Shown piece after piece: positions 11,395 to 22,841 of a stretch of DNA of 64,000 nucleotides. A program made the position numbers and the translations under genes. The notes under the pieces were generated by a model. It was not told the DNA's origin. It saw nothing but the letters and a program-made list of their open reading frames with translations, and did no database searches. The stretch is from Mytilus edulis. Its lineage: Eukaryota; Mollusca; Bivalvia; Mytilida; Mytilidae. How positions within the stretch are numbered: position 1 is the stretch's first letter; each line of letters starts with the position of its first letter. The DNA lies in contig NC_092346.1 of the NCBI RefSeq assembly GCF_963676685.1, positions 92,989,917 through 93,053,916 on the forward strand. Direction: 5' to 3'.

Positions 11395-11460
11395 CGGCAC
11401 GAAACGGGGAAAAAAGCTCGGCAGAGCCTCGCATTTCCCCGTTTCTAGGCCTCATCCTTA
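11395..11460. repeat. Short inverted repeat
   Basis: 'gaaacggggaaa' and 'tttccccgtttc' face each other about 30 bases apart. It could be a hairpin or a worn transposon end. Confidence 0.4.
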
Positions 11461-11584
11461 TATCGTTGATATGTCAAGTCAATGCACTATTATTGTCTAT
11501 GTATATGCAGAGTTACATAAAGGGCATTTTTTTTTTTACATTGAAATACACTACTGTCACTATTCAAAATAGTAAACAGTCAGT

Positions 11585-11745
11585 ATAATAATGATTTTAA
11601 TGTTGTGGTTAACATTGACTATGGATAATAGTAGCCAGGGTTTGAGACAATAGTGCACGACCCGAAGGGGAGTGCACTATTTTCTCAAACCCTGGCTACT
11701 TTTTTCGCATAGTCAATGTTAAACACAACATTATTATATAAATAT
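11585..11745. mobile_element. Hairpin MITE, ~160 bp
   Basis: Long inverted arms meet around 'cgacccgaaggggag': the left arm includes 'agccagggtttgaga' and 'aatagtgca', and the right arm includes 'tgcactatt' and 'tctcaaaccctggct'. Complementarity continues outward through 'taacattgactat' against 'atagtcaatgtta'. Both ends abut 'tata', a possible target duplication. Confidence 0.6.
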
Positions 11746-11999
11746 TATGTTAAAAGTTAAATGTTGCATAAATGTTCAGCAAGTCATAAAACACATTATG
11801 TATTTCATGATACTCAGTAGAATCCTGAGTGATCACATAGACCCAGCATGACTGGATCAAATATTATTTTCATTATGTCCGTTATAGCATCTGTTCCAGG
11901 TTAATTGAGTTTGAAACATGCATGTACAAAATAAGATAGAATGTCCAAATTATTGGACTACCAAATAAGGAATTGTAAGCTGTACTAAGGTTTATCATA

Positions 12000-12190
12000 T
12001 GGTTCGTTTCTATCATGTATGTATGTTGCATTTGCGTTTGCTGCTTTTGTTGCACTGTTTTTCTATTGTTTTACTCTAATAGTTGATATGTTTCCTTCGG
12101 TTTAAGTTTGTGAAACGGATTTGTGTTCTTTCAATCGATTTATGATATTTGAACAGCGATATACTACTGTTGCCTTTATTTACTCGTCAG
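12000..12190 (+). repeat. Dispersed repeat family C
   Basis: Contains 'atagttgatatgtttccttc', 'tttatgatatttgaaca' and 'tatactactgttgccttt', matching the two tandem copies at 18050-18610. Unclassified. Confidence 0.5.
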
Positions 12191-12443
12191 TTTATACATT
12201 ACTCACGAGGTCGATAATTTAAAATTCGAACTGACCACATTTGTTTGACCGGACTTTAAGAACTAAAAGGTACACAGGAACAGATTTTTTGCCGGATGGA
12301 AGTATGAATTAAGTCAGTATGATATAAAGATTTATCACCGACCTAGTGAAGCCCATGAGTATGCCTTATCTGGAATACTACACACAAATGTGCAGTTTAG
12401 TCCTATCTTTACCATTTTTAAATCTCCCGAGAGACTGAAATAG

Positions 12444-12866
12444 TTATCAAAGGTACCAGGATTATAATTTAATACGCCAGACGCGCTTTTCGTCTACATA
12501 AGACTCATCAGTGACGCTAAGATCAAAATAGTTAAAATAAAGCCAAACAAGTACAGAGTTGGCGAGCACTGAGGACCCAAAATTCCGAAAAGTTGTGCCA
12601 AATACGGCTAAGTTTATCTATTCCTGGGATAAGAAAATCCTTAGTTTTTCGAAAAATTTAAAGTTTTGTCAACAGTAAATTTATTAAAGTGACCATATAA
12701 TTGATATTCATGTCAACACCGAAGTGCTGACTACTGGGCTGGTGATATCCTGACCTCGGGACGAAACGTCCACCAGCAGTGGCATCGACCCAGTGGTGTA
12801 AATATAGCTATCAAAGGTACCAGGATTCTAATTTAACACGCCAGACGCGCGTTTCGTCTACATAAA
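12444..12866 (-). mobile_element. Retrozyme, minus strand (1.2 copies)
   Basis: The minus strand carries a 3' half hammerhead (about 12866-12839), a body, and a complete hammerhead at 12517-12475. The two predicted cleavage sites (after 12844 and after 12480) lie 364 nt apart, which matches the 363-nt monomer at 42251-42613. In the complete motif CTGATGA and GAAA are intact and stem II pairs (GTCT/AGAC). The stem III octamer has changed from ACGCGCGT to AAGCGCGT, which breaks one pair. Retrozymes are small non-coding retroelements known from plants and animals, including molluscs. Confidence 0.75.
12475..12517 (-). ncRNA. Type I hammerhead ribozyme, stem III weakened
   Basis: 5' to 3' on the minus strand: gcgtca, CTGATGA, GTCT-loop tatgt-AGAC, GAAA, agcgcg, TC, tggcg. 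Stem I pairs cgtca with tggcg (one G-U). Stem III has an A-G mismatch next to the closing A-U pair, so activity is doubtful. Confidence 0.7.
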
Positions 12867-12867
12867 T

Positions 12868-12990
12868 TCGTTTGATGCGTTTGAGCTTTTGGCTTTGCCA
12901 TTTGTCTAGGGACTTTCCGTTTAGAGTCTTCCCCGGGGATCGGTATTTTTTTTTTACTGGAAATCATTGTTTATGATTCTTTTACATTTC
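12868..12990 (+). repeat. Dispersed repeat family D
   Basis: 'gcgtttgagcttttggcttt', 'agggactttccgttt' and the following lines correspond to 9340-9450. Confidence 0.4.
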
Positions 12991-13166
12991 TCCCAGTTTT
13001 ATGTTTCTGATCGGGACGATTGTGCATAGCATACCAACACCATCTACTACGACCGTGTTTAAACTGAACTATGATATTCAGTGTAATTTCGTTTAAAGAA
13101 GCTTAATATATATTGCTTCCGGAATTCTCGAAACAATATCAAATTATGGTAAAATTAATGTGAATT

Positions 13167-14430
13167 CAGGGCCGTAACTACATTGAGGCAAATGAGGCAA
13201 ATGCCTCATGTTGAAAACTTAAAAAAAAAAACTGAAACAAAAAAATTGTCTTCATATCAAATTTGAAAGTGTCTTGCAAAAAGAAAGTTCTCTTCACTCT
13301 CTGATGTCGTCCCTGCATGTTTTTTGTGATCCATGTTTCTATTTCTATTTTACTTTTAGTTTTGTTTTCAGAGTTGATGGTCTATTGCTTGTTATTCTGT
13401 GTCCCGGGTTTGTCTTTTGTTCATTTATTGTCCTACTTTATGACGATAGTCTGAGGGTTAATTTCCATTTGTAAACGTGTGGTTTTGCAATGTTGCATGT
13501 TAACCGATGTCCAGACATTGTGCGACAAAATATTTTAAGAATATACGATGCTACTGGACACAGAAAAAAATGGTCGTTTCTGCATGGGGCATTGACTTGA
13601 TATCAAAGAATACAAAACTGACTCTTTTTGTAGATAAAACTAGACAGCTGACATGGTTTAAATTAAAGTAATTCCTCGGTATCAAATCATCTATAAAAAA
13701 AACATCAATGTATTGCCATATGACCTTTTACATTGAAGGATTAAACTTGCATTAAGTCGTGTTCAAACCCTTTAACAGAAAATAAAGGAATATGGAGAAA
13801 ACGTGCACGGGAACTAATCTAACACAAAGTCAATGCAGAGAAAAAATACAAATAACCCATGGTCAAAGTTTTTATTCCTGTTCTTCCTCTTGATAGTTGA
13901 CGGAGGGTCTTCAACAATAAAAGAATCATTAATACCTTAAAACAAGGTTAAGATGGTTCTTAGTGTCGACTTAGGCAGTACTAGTACTTAAAGTATATTA
14001 CTGCACTGTCACTATATTTAAATCTAGTCATTATAAAATCACCAAAGTCTAAGCACATTAATACAAGACAAGAACAGACAGACAAACCCGGTTTTTATGA
14101 CTATGAGACTTACGATTTTTACTTTATCCTACATATCGGTCTGCTAATGATGTTGTCCCCGTAAAACCTAAAAGTCCCAAATTACAATGAATCTACGTTT
14201 TTGCTTTGAGACCAGAATATTGTCGAAGAAAACAATAGCTAAAATATCAATTGCGTTTCAATGTAAAAAAGAGTCCGGGAAACGCTCAGAATGCACGATT
14301 TTGCGTTATTTTTCTCAGAGCTTCTGGGGGCCTTATGCGGCCCCCAGACTCCTTGCCGAAAATTTTTCGCCTCGCTACGCTCGGCATATATATTTTGCCT
14401 CACTATTAACGGAGGCTAGTTACGGCCCTG
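13167..14430. mobile_element. hAT-like DNA element, non-coding
   Basis: The ends are the 13-bp inverted repeats cagggccgtaact (13167) and agttacggccctg (to 14430). Subterminal 'gaggcaaatgaggcaaatg' and a GC-rich block 'ggggccttatgcggccccc' near the right end are typical of a hAT family I recognise from invertebrates. No transposase frame remains (longest about 80 codons, no domain) and no target duplication is visible, so one flank may have been rearranged. Confidence 0.55.
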
Positions 14431-14439
14431 ATCTATGAC

Positions 14440-14553
14440 TGGGATAATAAAATCCTTAGTATTTCGAATATTTCATACTTTTGCAAACAGGAAGGTTATA
14501 AAAATTACCATATAATTGATATTCATGTCAACACCGAAGTGCTGACTAAAATA
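14440..14553 (-). repeat. Retrozyme fragment
   Basis: 'ataaaatccttagtatttcg' and 'atgtcaacaccgaagtgctg' match the body of the retrozyme at 12600-12735. There is no hammerhead in this piece. Confidence 0.5.
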
Positions 14554-15279
14554 AGAAATAATGTACATAAGAATGAATGTCAAAAGAGCCATGTATATGT
14601 GAAATGGACCAAAATTAAATGTTCGTTTTAAGTTAATTATCACAATTTAGTTCAGTCACCAAAATGAAAATAATGTTACGTCAATTGTTGAATTTCTATT
14701 GTTTATCACGTTTTAAACCAATCACAACATTTTCATGATTTTGGTGTACGCTTTTTGAAATATTAATTAGAATGCATCTGATTCTGAAACGAAGAATTGG
14801 CTTTGCTGAAAACCAAAAACTAATTTAGTTATCTATACCTGTTCTTTGAGAAATAAATCGCGCAGAGATTTATCCAAGTTTAAGAATATACGGGTCCTCT
14901 TTTTTAAACGCGGGGAAATGTGGTGACCGACCTGGGGATTTCGTTGAACCATTCATAAACGGTGTGGTTGGGGAAGTCACGTTTTTGTTTGCAGGACCAT
15001 GGTCAAACATTCATTTTGTAACAGCCATTTGAGCTAAATAAAAGCAACAGTAGTATACCGCTGTTCAAACTCATAAATCCATGGACAAAAAACGTGAATT
15101 AACAGTGAATAGTAGACAACCAACGTTGTTTACTGTTTTAATGACAATATAGAGATTTTATCAAAGAATAATAGAATTCAGCCTGAAATGGAATACAGAA
15201 ATATATTTCACACGTTGTATAATTAAATATTTCTAAATAAAGTATATTTACATTAATAATACCAACAATTAATGATACA

Positions 15280-15450
15280 AACTATGAAAGCTTTGAATAA
15301 ACGTGGTCTTTGTTGTTTTTTGGGGGTTTTTTTTCTCTTTTTCCCGGGCTTTTCTTATCGGCCAGAGAGGTCATCTGTTCGGAACGTTTCGTTTTTTGTA
15401 TGATTTGTCTAACTTCCTTGTTGATTTTATCTTAATCGGTATTCTACAAA
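15280..15450 (-). other. Block conserved upstream of DNPH1 copy A
   Basis: Aligns with 31808-31960 at the same position relative to DNPH1 copy B: shared 'gaataaacgtggtctttgtt', 'cccggg', 'catctgttcggaac', 'tttgtct' and 'ttctacaaagtac'/'ttccacaaagtac'. It lies about 4.2 kb upstream of the start codon (3.6 kb in copy B). It may be a 5' non-coding exon, a promoter, or simply duplicated flank. No frame is shared between the two. Confidence 0.55.
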
Positions 15451-16260
15451 GTACAAAATCACCTCACATATCTTTTATCTTAACTGTAGGCTCCATCAAG
15501 GTCATTATAATTTATATGAATAAAAACAAAATCACATAGAATAAAATAGAATATAATACAAGCCTTAAGAATTCGTATGGATTAGTTATGCACCAGTTAT
15601 GATTACAAATTATTTAAAAAAAACACACACACACACATCAAATACACACATAGGAGAAATGTAGATCAAGTTGTACAAAGAGTAATAACTCTAGCTGAAT
15701 TCATTTGAACAAAAAATACACCGGCATCTCTATATGTAACACAAATCATTAATAAAAGTGACTTTATATATATATCTAATGAGACTATCTCCTTATTTCA
15801 AAGATTTTTAAGTCACAAATGGAAATATTGAAATCTATTTATCCTTTTAGTCATCGTCCAAATTAATAAATTTTGGAGGTTTAGATTATACAAAGTTGAA
15901 CACATTTCGAAAACATGTTCATGAATGATTTTCTTGTTTCACTGAGCTATGCGAGTATCTATTTTTCTAAAACTAATCAAATATATTGTCCTACTATTAA
16001 CAATAGTGGGAGTACTTTTCCCTAAATATTCAGAAACTAATCAATGGGATACTTAATTGAATCTGTAGATTGAGTAATTTGTTAACAGCAAAAGTGCAAT
16101 AAAACTTTGATTAGTTTTAAAAAAAAAAACACTAATGGGAGTATAATATAGATATGATATATTTCGGTCATATAGCTCCCCAAGTGTCAAGTATTTATAC
16201 ATCCTTGGCGGCGTTCACATTGTTTTGCTTTTATTGTTCCTGCTGAAGGTAAATACAGAA
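15451..16260. other. No gene seen
   Basis: AT-rich, with a short (ac)n run near 15625. No exon, array or inverted ends recognised. Confidence 0.45.
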
Positions 16261-16271
16261 CAGCGCTTTGG

Positions 16272-16440
16272 ACGTAATTACTTTATAAATTGAAAATGGA
16301 AATGGGTAATGTGTCAAAGAGACAACGATCCGACCAAAAAGCAGAAAACAGCCGAAAGCCACAAATGGGTCTTCAACACAGCGAGAAAAATTCCGCACCC
16401 GGTGGCATTCTTCAGCTGGCCCCTAAACAAAAAAACATCT
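16272..16440 (+). repeat. Dispersed mussel repeat, family B
   Basis: 'aaaatggaaatgggtaatgt', 'caaagagacaacgatccgac', 'gggtcttcaacacagcgag', 'ccgcacccggtgg', 'cttcagctggcccc'. Confidence 0.65.
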
Positions 16441-16769
16441 ATTTTTCCAATAGCATCCGATGCGGAAAATTATTTATATAGGTGATAGGAAAATTGTATA
16501 AATGCAAAAATATGTTTGTGATCATTATTTTGTTTAGATTTACCAAATCTTTTGAAAGCTTTTGACAAGATTGTTTTTTTCTTCCATATTGGATGTCACT
16601 GCAAGGCTTAACTTACACTGTTTATAAAGATACGCACATTTGTGATATAATCATATATTAAAAACTTTCATAACTTTTTCAGAACACACGTAATGACATA
16701 TTTTATATATTGATGTGTATAATACAAATGATCATTTGATAGTGTAACGCTCTATTCGTACTATGATAA

Positions 16770-16880
16770 GTTCACATCAAAACATGAGCTTTTTATTTTG
16801 CGGTTTGATTAGGAACTTTCCGATTTCAATTTTTATAAGAGTTTGGTATAATTGTTATTTTACTTTTCCCTATCAGTTGA
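16770..16880 (+). repeat. Dispersed repeat family D, worn
   Basis: 'gagctttttattttgcggtt' and 'attaggaactttccgatt' correspond to 9340-9450. Confidence 0.35.
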
Positions 16881-17244
16881 TACTTCGATCTGTGAATAGA
16901 ACCGAAAATTCTGCCGGTGTTCCAGTTTTAGCATTGCAAAAGGTCGTGCTCCTATCAGACTCTTGATCACATCTGTACACTGGTAAATGCTTAAAATACG
17001 TTTAAATTTACCTCATTCTTTATATGCCTAACCCAAGACAAGAGCCCGTAAAAATTTTCAATGTTGTCGTTGAAAGTGGTATGTCATTTTTGAATTTCGT
17101 GTATATCAGGCCAGATGCTAGGTAAGTTCAGCAAAGTCTATGCATATTTAATTTAATGAGAGGGCATCATCTTCACGGAGGATTTGAAGGATATAAATAC
17201 TAGTTTCTTTTCTTTTTTCCTTGTAAACTGTTGTATTTATTTAT

Positions 17245-17485
17245 TATTGTCACCTTTTAGCACCGCATTTAGGCTATATCATGGCGGCCAGTTTTTTTTT
17301 GGTGGAGGAAGCCGAAGTGCCCGGAGAAAACCAGCGACCTTCGATAGGAAAACTGACAATCCTAGTCAATTAAGATTAGAGTCGAGTGCACCTCATGAGC
17401 AGGGTTCGAACTCACCTCAGTGTTGACTGGCTAATGATTTCAGTAGAAACTTCCAAGGTCACTCGGTCAACGAGGCCCCTGTTGT
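17245..17485 (-). mobile_element. tRNA-derived SINE with central conserved domain
   Basis: On the minus strand: a tRNA-like head from about 17485 with the B-box-like 'gagttcgaaccctgc' (17414-17400), then a central domain ('cactcgactctaatctt', 'ttttcctatcgaaggtcg', 'ggttttctccgggcac', 'ttcggcttcctccacc'), then the tail ('ggccgccatgatatagcct', 'gtgctaaaaggtg'). An element of this layout is widespread in bivalves. The central domain is the source of the 69-bp satellite at 44285-45896. Confidence 0.7.
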
Positions 17486-17804
17486 AAATTTATCGATTAT
17501 GGTGATGCATGTATAGCAGGATTCTATTTCCTCCCTTTGCACCAGTTTCGCTCCTTTTAGAGTTCAAGTGATATTTTTAAACCCAATTGCCTCAAGAGAT
17601 TTGTATATTGGTCTACTAACTGTTGTCTCAAATTCATTACGTCTCTTTCCTTTTCGCATCCAGATCTTCATCACCACCAGATCCATTCATACATTGTAGA
17701 TTAACTCTTGCATTTTATCAAAATTTTTAGAAAAATATTTTGATATAAATTGCATAAATGAACAGAAAACAGTTCATTATCACTGAACTAGTATATATAT
17801 TTGT

Positions 17805-17945
17805 GATGGGGCCAGCTGAAGGACGCCTCCGGATGTGGGAATTTCTCGCTGCATTGAAGACCTATTGGTGACCTTCTGTTGTTGTTTGTTCTATGGTCAG
17901 GTTGTTGTCTCTTTGACACATTTCCCATTTCCATTCTCAATTTTA
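17805..17945 (-). repeat. Dispersed mussel repeat, family B
   Basis: Inverted copy: 'gccagctgaaggacgcctcc', 'ttgaagacctattggtgacc', 'gttgttgtctctttgacac', 'tttcccatttccattctcaa'. Confidence 0.65.
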
Positions 17946-18049
17946 TTACTATTTGAACAAGGCTTCAATATTCCAGATCTGGTGTAGACATAACTGTGCA
18001 TTTAAAAGGAAATCAATATATTTCAAGAATATATAACTTATTTCTGTCA

Positions 18050-18610
18050 TGTAGTGTTTTAAGTGTGTTGGCCTTTGTTTTTGTTGCTTTTTTTGGTGTT
18101 CCTGTTGTTCCTTTATTTTCCTCTTATAGTTGATGTGTTTCCCTCAGTTTTTAGTTTGTTGAAAGGATTTGTTTTCCCTCAATTGATTTATGACTTTTGA
18201 AAACCGGAATACTACTGTTGCCATTATTTCTGCTATAAAACAGCACTCAATATTCTCTTATTTATATATCAGTTTAAACAACAATATGTTTGAACATTGT
18301 CATAAAGCAGGAGGTTTGACATGCCATAAAACCACTATTTTAAGATGTCCTGAACGAAGTCAAAAATATAGTAGTTATCAAATAGTGTTTCTAAGTGTGT
18401 TGGCCTTTGTTTTTGTTGCACTTTGATATTCCTGCTGTTCCTTTGTTTTTCTCTTATAGTTGATGTGTTTGCCTCGGTTTCTGTTTGTAAAAAGGATATT
18501 TTCCCTCAATTGATTTATGACTTTTGAACACCGGAATACTACTGTTGCCTTTATTTCTGCTATAAAACAGCACTCAATATTCTCTTATTTGAATATCAGT
18601 TTAAACAAGT
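18050..18610 (+). repeat. Dispersed repeat family C, two tandem copies
   Basis: A segment from 'taagtgtgttggcctttg' to 'ctataaaacagcactcaata' occurs at about 18058-18258 and again at about 18390-18590, including the unique piece between, so the period is about 330 bp. A recent local duplication of one insertion is likely. Confidence 0.6.
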
Positions 18611-18754
18611 TAAATTAAATAAATAATTTATATGCTAACATTTTCAGAAATAAAAATTATATTTCAAATGAAGCATATGAATTATCAGAAGTGTATTACT
18701 AGTCTAGAAATGGACTTCTAGTATTTCTATTAAAATGGTTAGAAATATCAGGCT

Positions 18755-18980
18755 AATAATTTTTTTCACCCAGGCACGCATTTCACCAACAAAAAACTCA
18801 TCAGTGAATCTTCAATCAACAAAGTTGAAAGGCCAAATTAAATAAAATATGAAGTGTCGAAATTCCCATAGGTATTGCCAAAAAAAGCTGAGAAAATTTT
18901 TTAAGTGGTAGAAAATCCCTTGTATTTCGCATAATTTAAAGTTTGCAAACAGCTATTTTTAAAGATAAACAGTATGGCAG
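18755..18980 (-). repeat. Decayed retrozyme fragment with hammerhead relic
   Basis: The minus strand keeps 'attcaCTGATGAG' and a downstream 'GAAA', but the stem II sides no longer pair fully and stem III is altered. The body matches the retrozyme at 12560-12680. Confidence 0.45.
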
Positions 18981-18982
18981 GA

Positions 18983-19854
18983 TCAATGAACAAGAGGCTC
19001 TCAAGAGCCTGAATCGCTCACCTTAATTCTTTTGGTTAAATCTCTTATCAATGATTATTTTGGCTTTTCAATTTATTTAAATGTTTTTTGGATCGTCCTA
19101 TTTTCTTCAAAAGCCCAAAAAAATAATCATTTTCTCCTATGTTCAATTTTAGCCATAGGAGCTATGTTTCTTGACAAACAAGGAAATAAAATATAAAATT
19201 TATACTAGATACTCTGAAACTCATTTAGCCTAAGTTTGGCTGAAATTGATACAGCAGTTTCAAAGGAGAAGATTTTTTAAAGCAAGTCAACATGATGAAC
19301 AAATTGTGAAAAGTCTTTAAAGCGCTATAACTCCTTAAGGGGTCAATTGACAATTTTGGTCAAATTGACTTAATTGAAGATCTTACTTTGCTGAACATTA
19401 TTGCTGTTTACAGTTTATTTCTATCTATAATTATATTCAAGATAATAAACAAAAACAGCAAAATTTCCTTAAAATTATCAATTCAGGGGCAGCAACCCAA
19501 CAACAGGTTGTCTGATTCATCTGAAAATTTCAGGGCAGATAGATCTTGACCTGATAAACAATATAACCCAATGTCAATTTGCTCTAAATGCTTTGGTTTT
19601 TGAGTTATAAGCCAAAAACTGCCTTTGACCCCTTTGTTCTATTTTTAGCAATGGCGACCATGTTTGTTGATAGATCAAAACTTCGGATACAATTTATAAA
19701 TAAGATACCCTAAGGAACATTCAGTTAAAGTTTGAAAGTATTTGGCCCAGTAGTTTCAGAGGAAAAGATTCTTGAAATAGTTTACGACGACGACAGACGA
19801 CGGACGCCAAGTGATGGCATAAGCTCACTTGTCCCTTCGGGACAGGTGAGCTAA
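18983..19854 (+). mobile_element. Helitron-like non-autonomous element, copy 1
   Basis: The 5' part has 'aggctctcaagagcct' (7-bp stem hairpin) followed by 'cgctcacct'. The 3' end is a strong hairpin, gctcacttgtccc-ttc-gggacaggtgagc (one G-U), running straight into CTAA. 'gctcacct' and 'aggtgagc' make the two ends partly inverse. A CTRR terminus preceded by a hairpin, without target duplication, is the hallmark of Helitrons; partly inverse ends recall the Helentron/Helitron2 type. No Rep/helicase frame is present. The class is inference; the repeat itself is certain because it recurs three times downstream. Confidence 0.6.
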
Positions 19855-20050
19855 AAATGGTTAAAATTGACTATAAAGGGCAATAACTCCTAAAGGGGTC
19901 AACTGACCATTTCCGTCATGTTGACTTATTTGTAAATCTTACTTTGCTGAACATTATTCCTGTTTACAGTTTATCTCTATCTATAATAATATTCAAGATA
20001 ATAACCAAAAACAGCAAAATTTCCTTAAAATTATCAATTCAGGGGCAGCA
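19855..20050 (+). mobile_element. Helitron-like copy 2, left part
   Basis: Resumes within the same family at 'tggttaaaattgactataaa' and is cut at 'ggggcagca' by the foldback element. The sequence continues at 21963. Confidence 0.7.
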
Positions 20051-21962
20051 TTCATGTCCAGTGAAGGATGTTTATTCAATATTGTCGACATCGCGATATC
20101 TACAATGTTAACACGATATAGTGTCAACATTGTTTACATTGTTTGAACCCTTATATATGTATACATCGTTGACATCGCGATGTATACAATGTTAAAACGA
20201 TGTTGTGTTAACATCGTTTACATTGTTTGAACCCTTATATATTGTTTACATCGTTGACATCGTTAACATTGCGATTTATACAATGTAAACACGACAACGT
20301 TGACATTGTTTGAACTCTTATATATTGTTTACATCGTTGACATCGTTAACATCGCGATGTTTACAATGTTAACACGATGTCGTGTGAACATCGTTGACAT
20401 TGTTTAAACTCTTATATATTGTTTACATCGTTGACATCGTTAACATCGCGATGTACACAATATTAAACCGATATCTAGTCAACTTTGTTAACATTGTTTG
20501 AACTCTTATATATTGTTTACATCGTTAACATCGTTAACATAGCGATGTATACATATAAGAAGATGCGGTATAAGTTCAAATGAGACAACTTTTTATTTAA
20601 GTTACATCTTTTATAAGTATACCCCTATAGGTTTGACATTAATACGGAGTTTTGGTTTTTATCGAGTAGCAAGCTATTAAAGGCACAAAAAAAACACTAG
20701 TGTAAAACTATTTGAACAGGAAAAATAAAGGTATAATATAAAAAAACATGAAACCAGAAACACGTATGAACAATTCAACAAACGACAACTACTGAACGAC
20801 AGATTCCTGACTAAGGACACGTGCAAAGAAATGCAGTTAGTTTAACGCTTATATACGTACCATAGACTCAATATAAAATATAAACACGATTTTGACACAA
20901 TATTGTTAGCATTGTTATGTGAACAATTTAAACAGAAAGGTATTTATAAAAAAAGAAGTGGTATGATTGCAAATAAGTAAAATTCCCAGTACATACATAC
21001 TAACTGGCACATCTATAGATAACCGTATGGCCTTTAACATTGAGCAAAGTTTATATGTCATAGTTAACAATAAAAGACGCCGACATGAAAAATAGAAAAC
21101 AATTTTAACTATATAACTAACTGCTTAACCATGTTAACTTATTTAAAAAAAAAGAACGAAAAAAAATGTATATACAACAACAACAAGATGTTGACACTAT
21201 ATTGTTAACATTACGATGTATACGATGTGAACGATGTAAACAGAAATGTGTAGACACTATATATACAATATAAACACGATGTTGACACAATATTGTCAAC
21301 ATCGCGAGGTATACGATGTGAACGATGTAAACAGAAAGGTATAGACTTTATATATATAAATACAATATAAACACGATGTTGACACGATATTGTCAACATC
21401 GCGATGTATACGATGTGAACGAAGTAAACAGAAAGGTATAGACTCTATATATACACGATGTTGACACAATATTGTCAACATCGCGATGTATACGATGTAA
21501 ACAGAAAGGTATAGACTATATATACAATATAAATACGATGTTGACACAATATTGTCAACATCGCGATGTATACGATGTAAGCAGAAAGGTATAGACTTTA
21601 TATATAAATACAATATAAACACGATGTTGACACGATATTGTCAACATCGCGATGTATACGATGTGAACGATGTAAACAGAAAGGTATAGACTCTATATAT
21701 ACACGATGTTGACACGTTATTGTCAACATCGCGATGCATACGATGTGAACGATGTAAACAGAAAGCTATAGACTTTATATATATACAATATAAACACGAT
21801 GTCGACACGATAATGTCAACATCCCGATGTATACGATGTGAACGATGTAAACAGAAAGGTATAGAACATATTGATAGGATACAATGTAAACACAATAACG
21901 ACACTATAAAGTTGACATTGCAATGTTGACAATATCGACAAAACATCGTGCACTGGACATAG
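20051..21962. mobile_element. Foldback-type element 1 with tandem-repeat arms
   Basis: A 1.9-kb insert in a Helitron-like copy. The ends are inverted: atgtccagtg at 20054-20063 and cactggacat at 21951-21960, with similarity continuing inward for about 40 bp. The direct repeat ttcaggggcagca lies on both sides (20038-20050, 21963-21975), and uninterrupted family copies show it once. The left arm (to about 20560) has five or six units of 85-100 bp built on 'gtttacatcgttgacatcg'. The right arm (about 21180-21960) has about eight units of 82-95 bp built on 'caacatcgcgatgtatacga', essentially the reverse complement of the left units. The loop holds family A fragments. There is no transposase. The layout matches foldback/TU elements. 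Confidence 0.75.
20560..21175 (+). repeat. Family A fragments forming the loop of foldback element 1
   Basis: Two pieces: 'aagaagatgcggtataagtt' with 'gagacaact' at about 20557, and 'agaagtggtatgattgca' with 'ataaccgtatggcctttaac' and 'gacgccgacatgaaaaatag' from about 20953. Confidence 0.5.
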
Positions 21963-22841
21963 TTCAGGGGCAGCAACCCAACAACAGGTTGTCTGATTCA
22001 TCATAAAATTTCAGGGCAGATAGATCTTGACCTGATACACAATATAACCCCGGTCAGATTTGCTCTAAATGCTTTGGTTTTTGAGTTATAAGCCAAAAAC
22101 TGCATTTGACCCCTATGTTCTATTTTTAGCAATGGCGACCATGTTTGTTGATAGATCATAACCTCGGATACAATTTACAAACTAGATACCCTAAGGAACA
22201 TTCAGTTAAAGTTTGGAAGTATTTTGCCCAGTAGTTTCAGAGGAGAAGATTTTTGTAAAAGATTACTAAGATTTACGAAAAAAGGTTAAAAATTGACTAT
22301 AAAGGGCAATAACTCCTTAAGGGGTCAACTGACCATTTCTGTCATGTTGACTTATTTGTAAATCTTACTTTGTTGAACATTATTCCTGTTTACAGTTTAT
22401 CTCTATCTATAATAATATTCAAGATAATAACCAAAAACAGCAAAATTTCCTTAAAATTACCAATTCAGGGGCAGCAACCCAACAACGGGTTGTCTGATTC
22501 ATCTGAAAATTTCAGGGCAGATAGATCTTGACCTAATAAACAATATTACCCCATGTCAGATTTGCTCTAAATGCTTTGGTTTTTGAGTTATAAGCCAAAA
22601 ACTGCATTTAACCCCCATGTTCTATTTTTAGCAATGGCGACCATGTTTGTTGATAGATCAAAACTTCGGATACAATTTATAAATTAGATACCCTAAGGAA
22701 CATTCAGTTAAAGTTTGAAAGTATTTGGCTCAGTAGTTTCAGAGGAGAAGATTCTTGAAATAGTTTACGACGACGAACGACAGACGACGGACGCCAAGTG
22801 ATGGCATAAGCTCACTTGTCCCTTCGGGACAGGTGAGCTAA
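21963..22841 (+). mobile_element. Helitron-like copy 2 (right part) and copy 3
   Basis: The first half continues copy 2 and stops short after 'gaggagaagatttttgtaaa'. A new copy begins at about 22276 ('aggttaaaaattgactataa') and ends with the terminal hairpin and CTAA at 22838-22841. These copies begin in the middle of the family and lack the 5' end. Confidence 0.65.

Noticed and set aside
12755..12775. A further hammerhead around gggacgaaacgtcc in the retrozyme body
   Set aside because: GAAA and a flanking stem are present but there is no CTGATGA core at the right place.
21211..21976. Set of short minus-strand proteins with repeated HRSHRIHRDVD
   Set aside because: These are translations of the satellite units in the right arm of foldback element 1.
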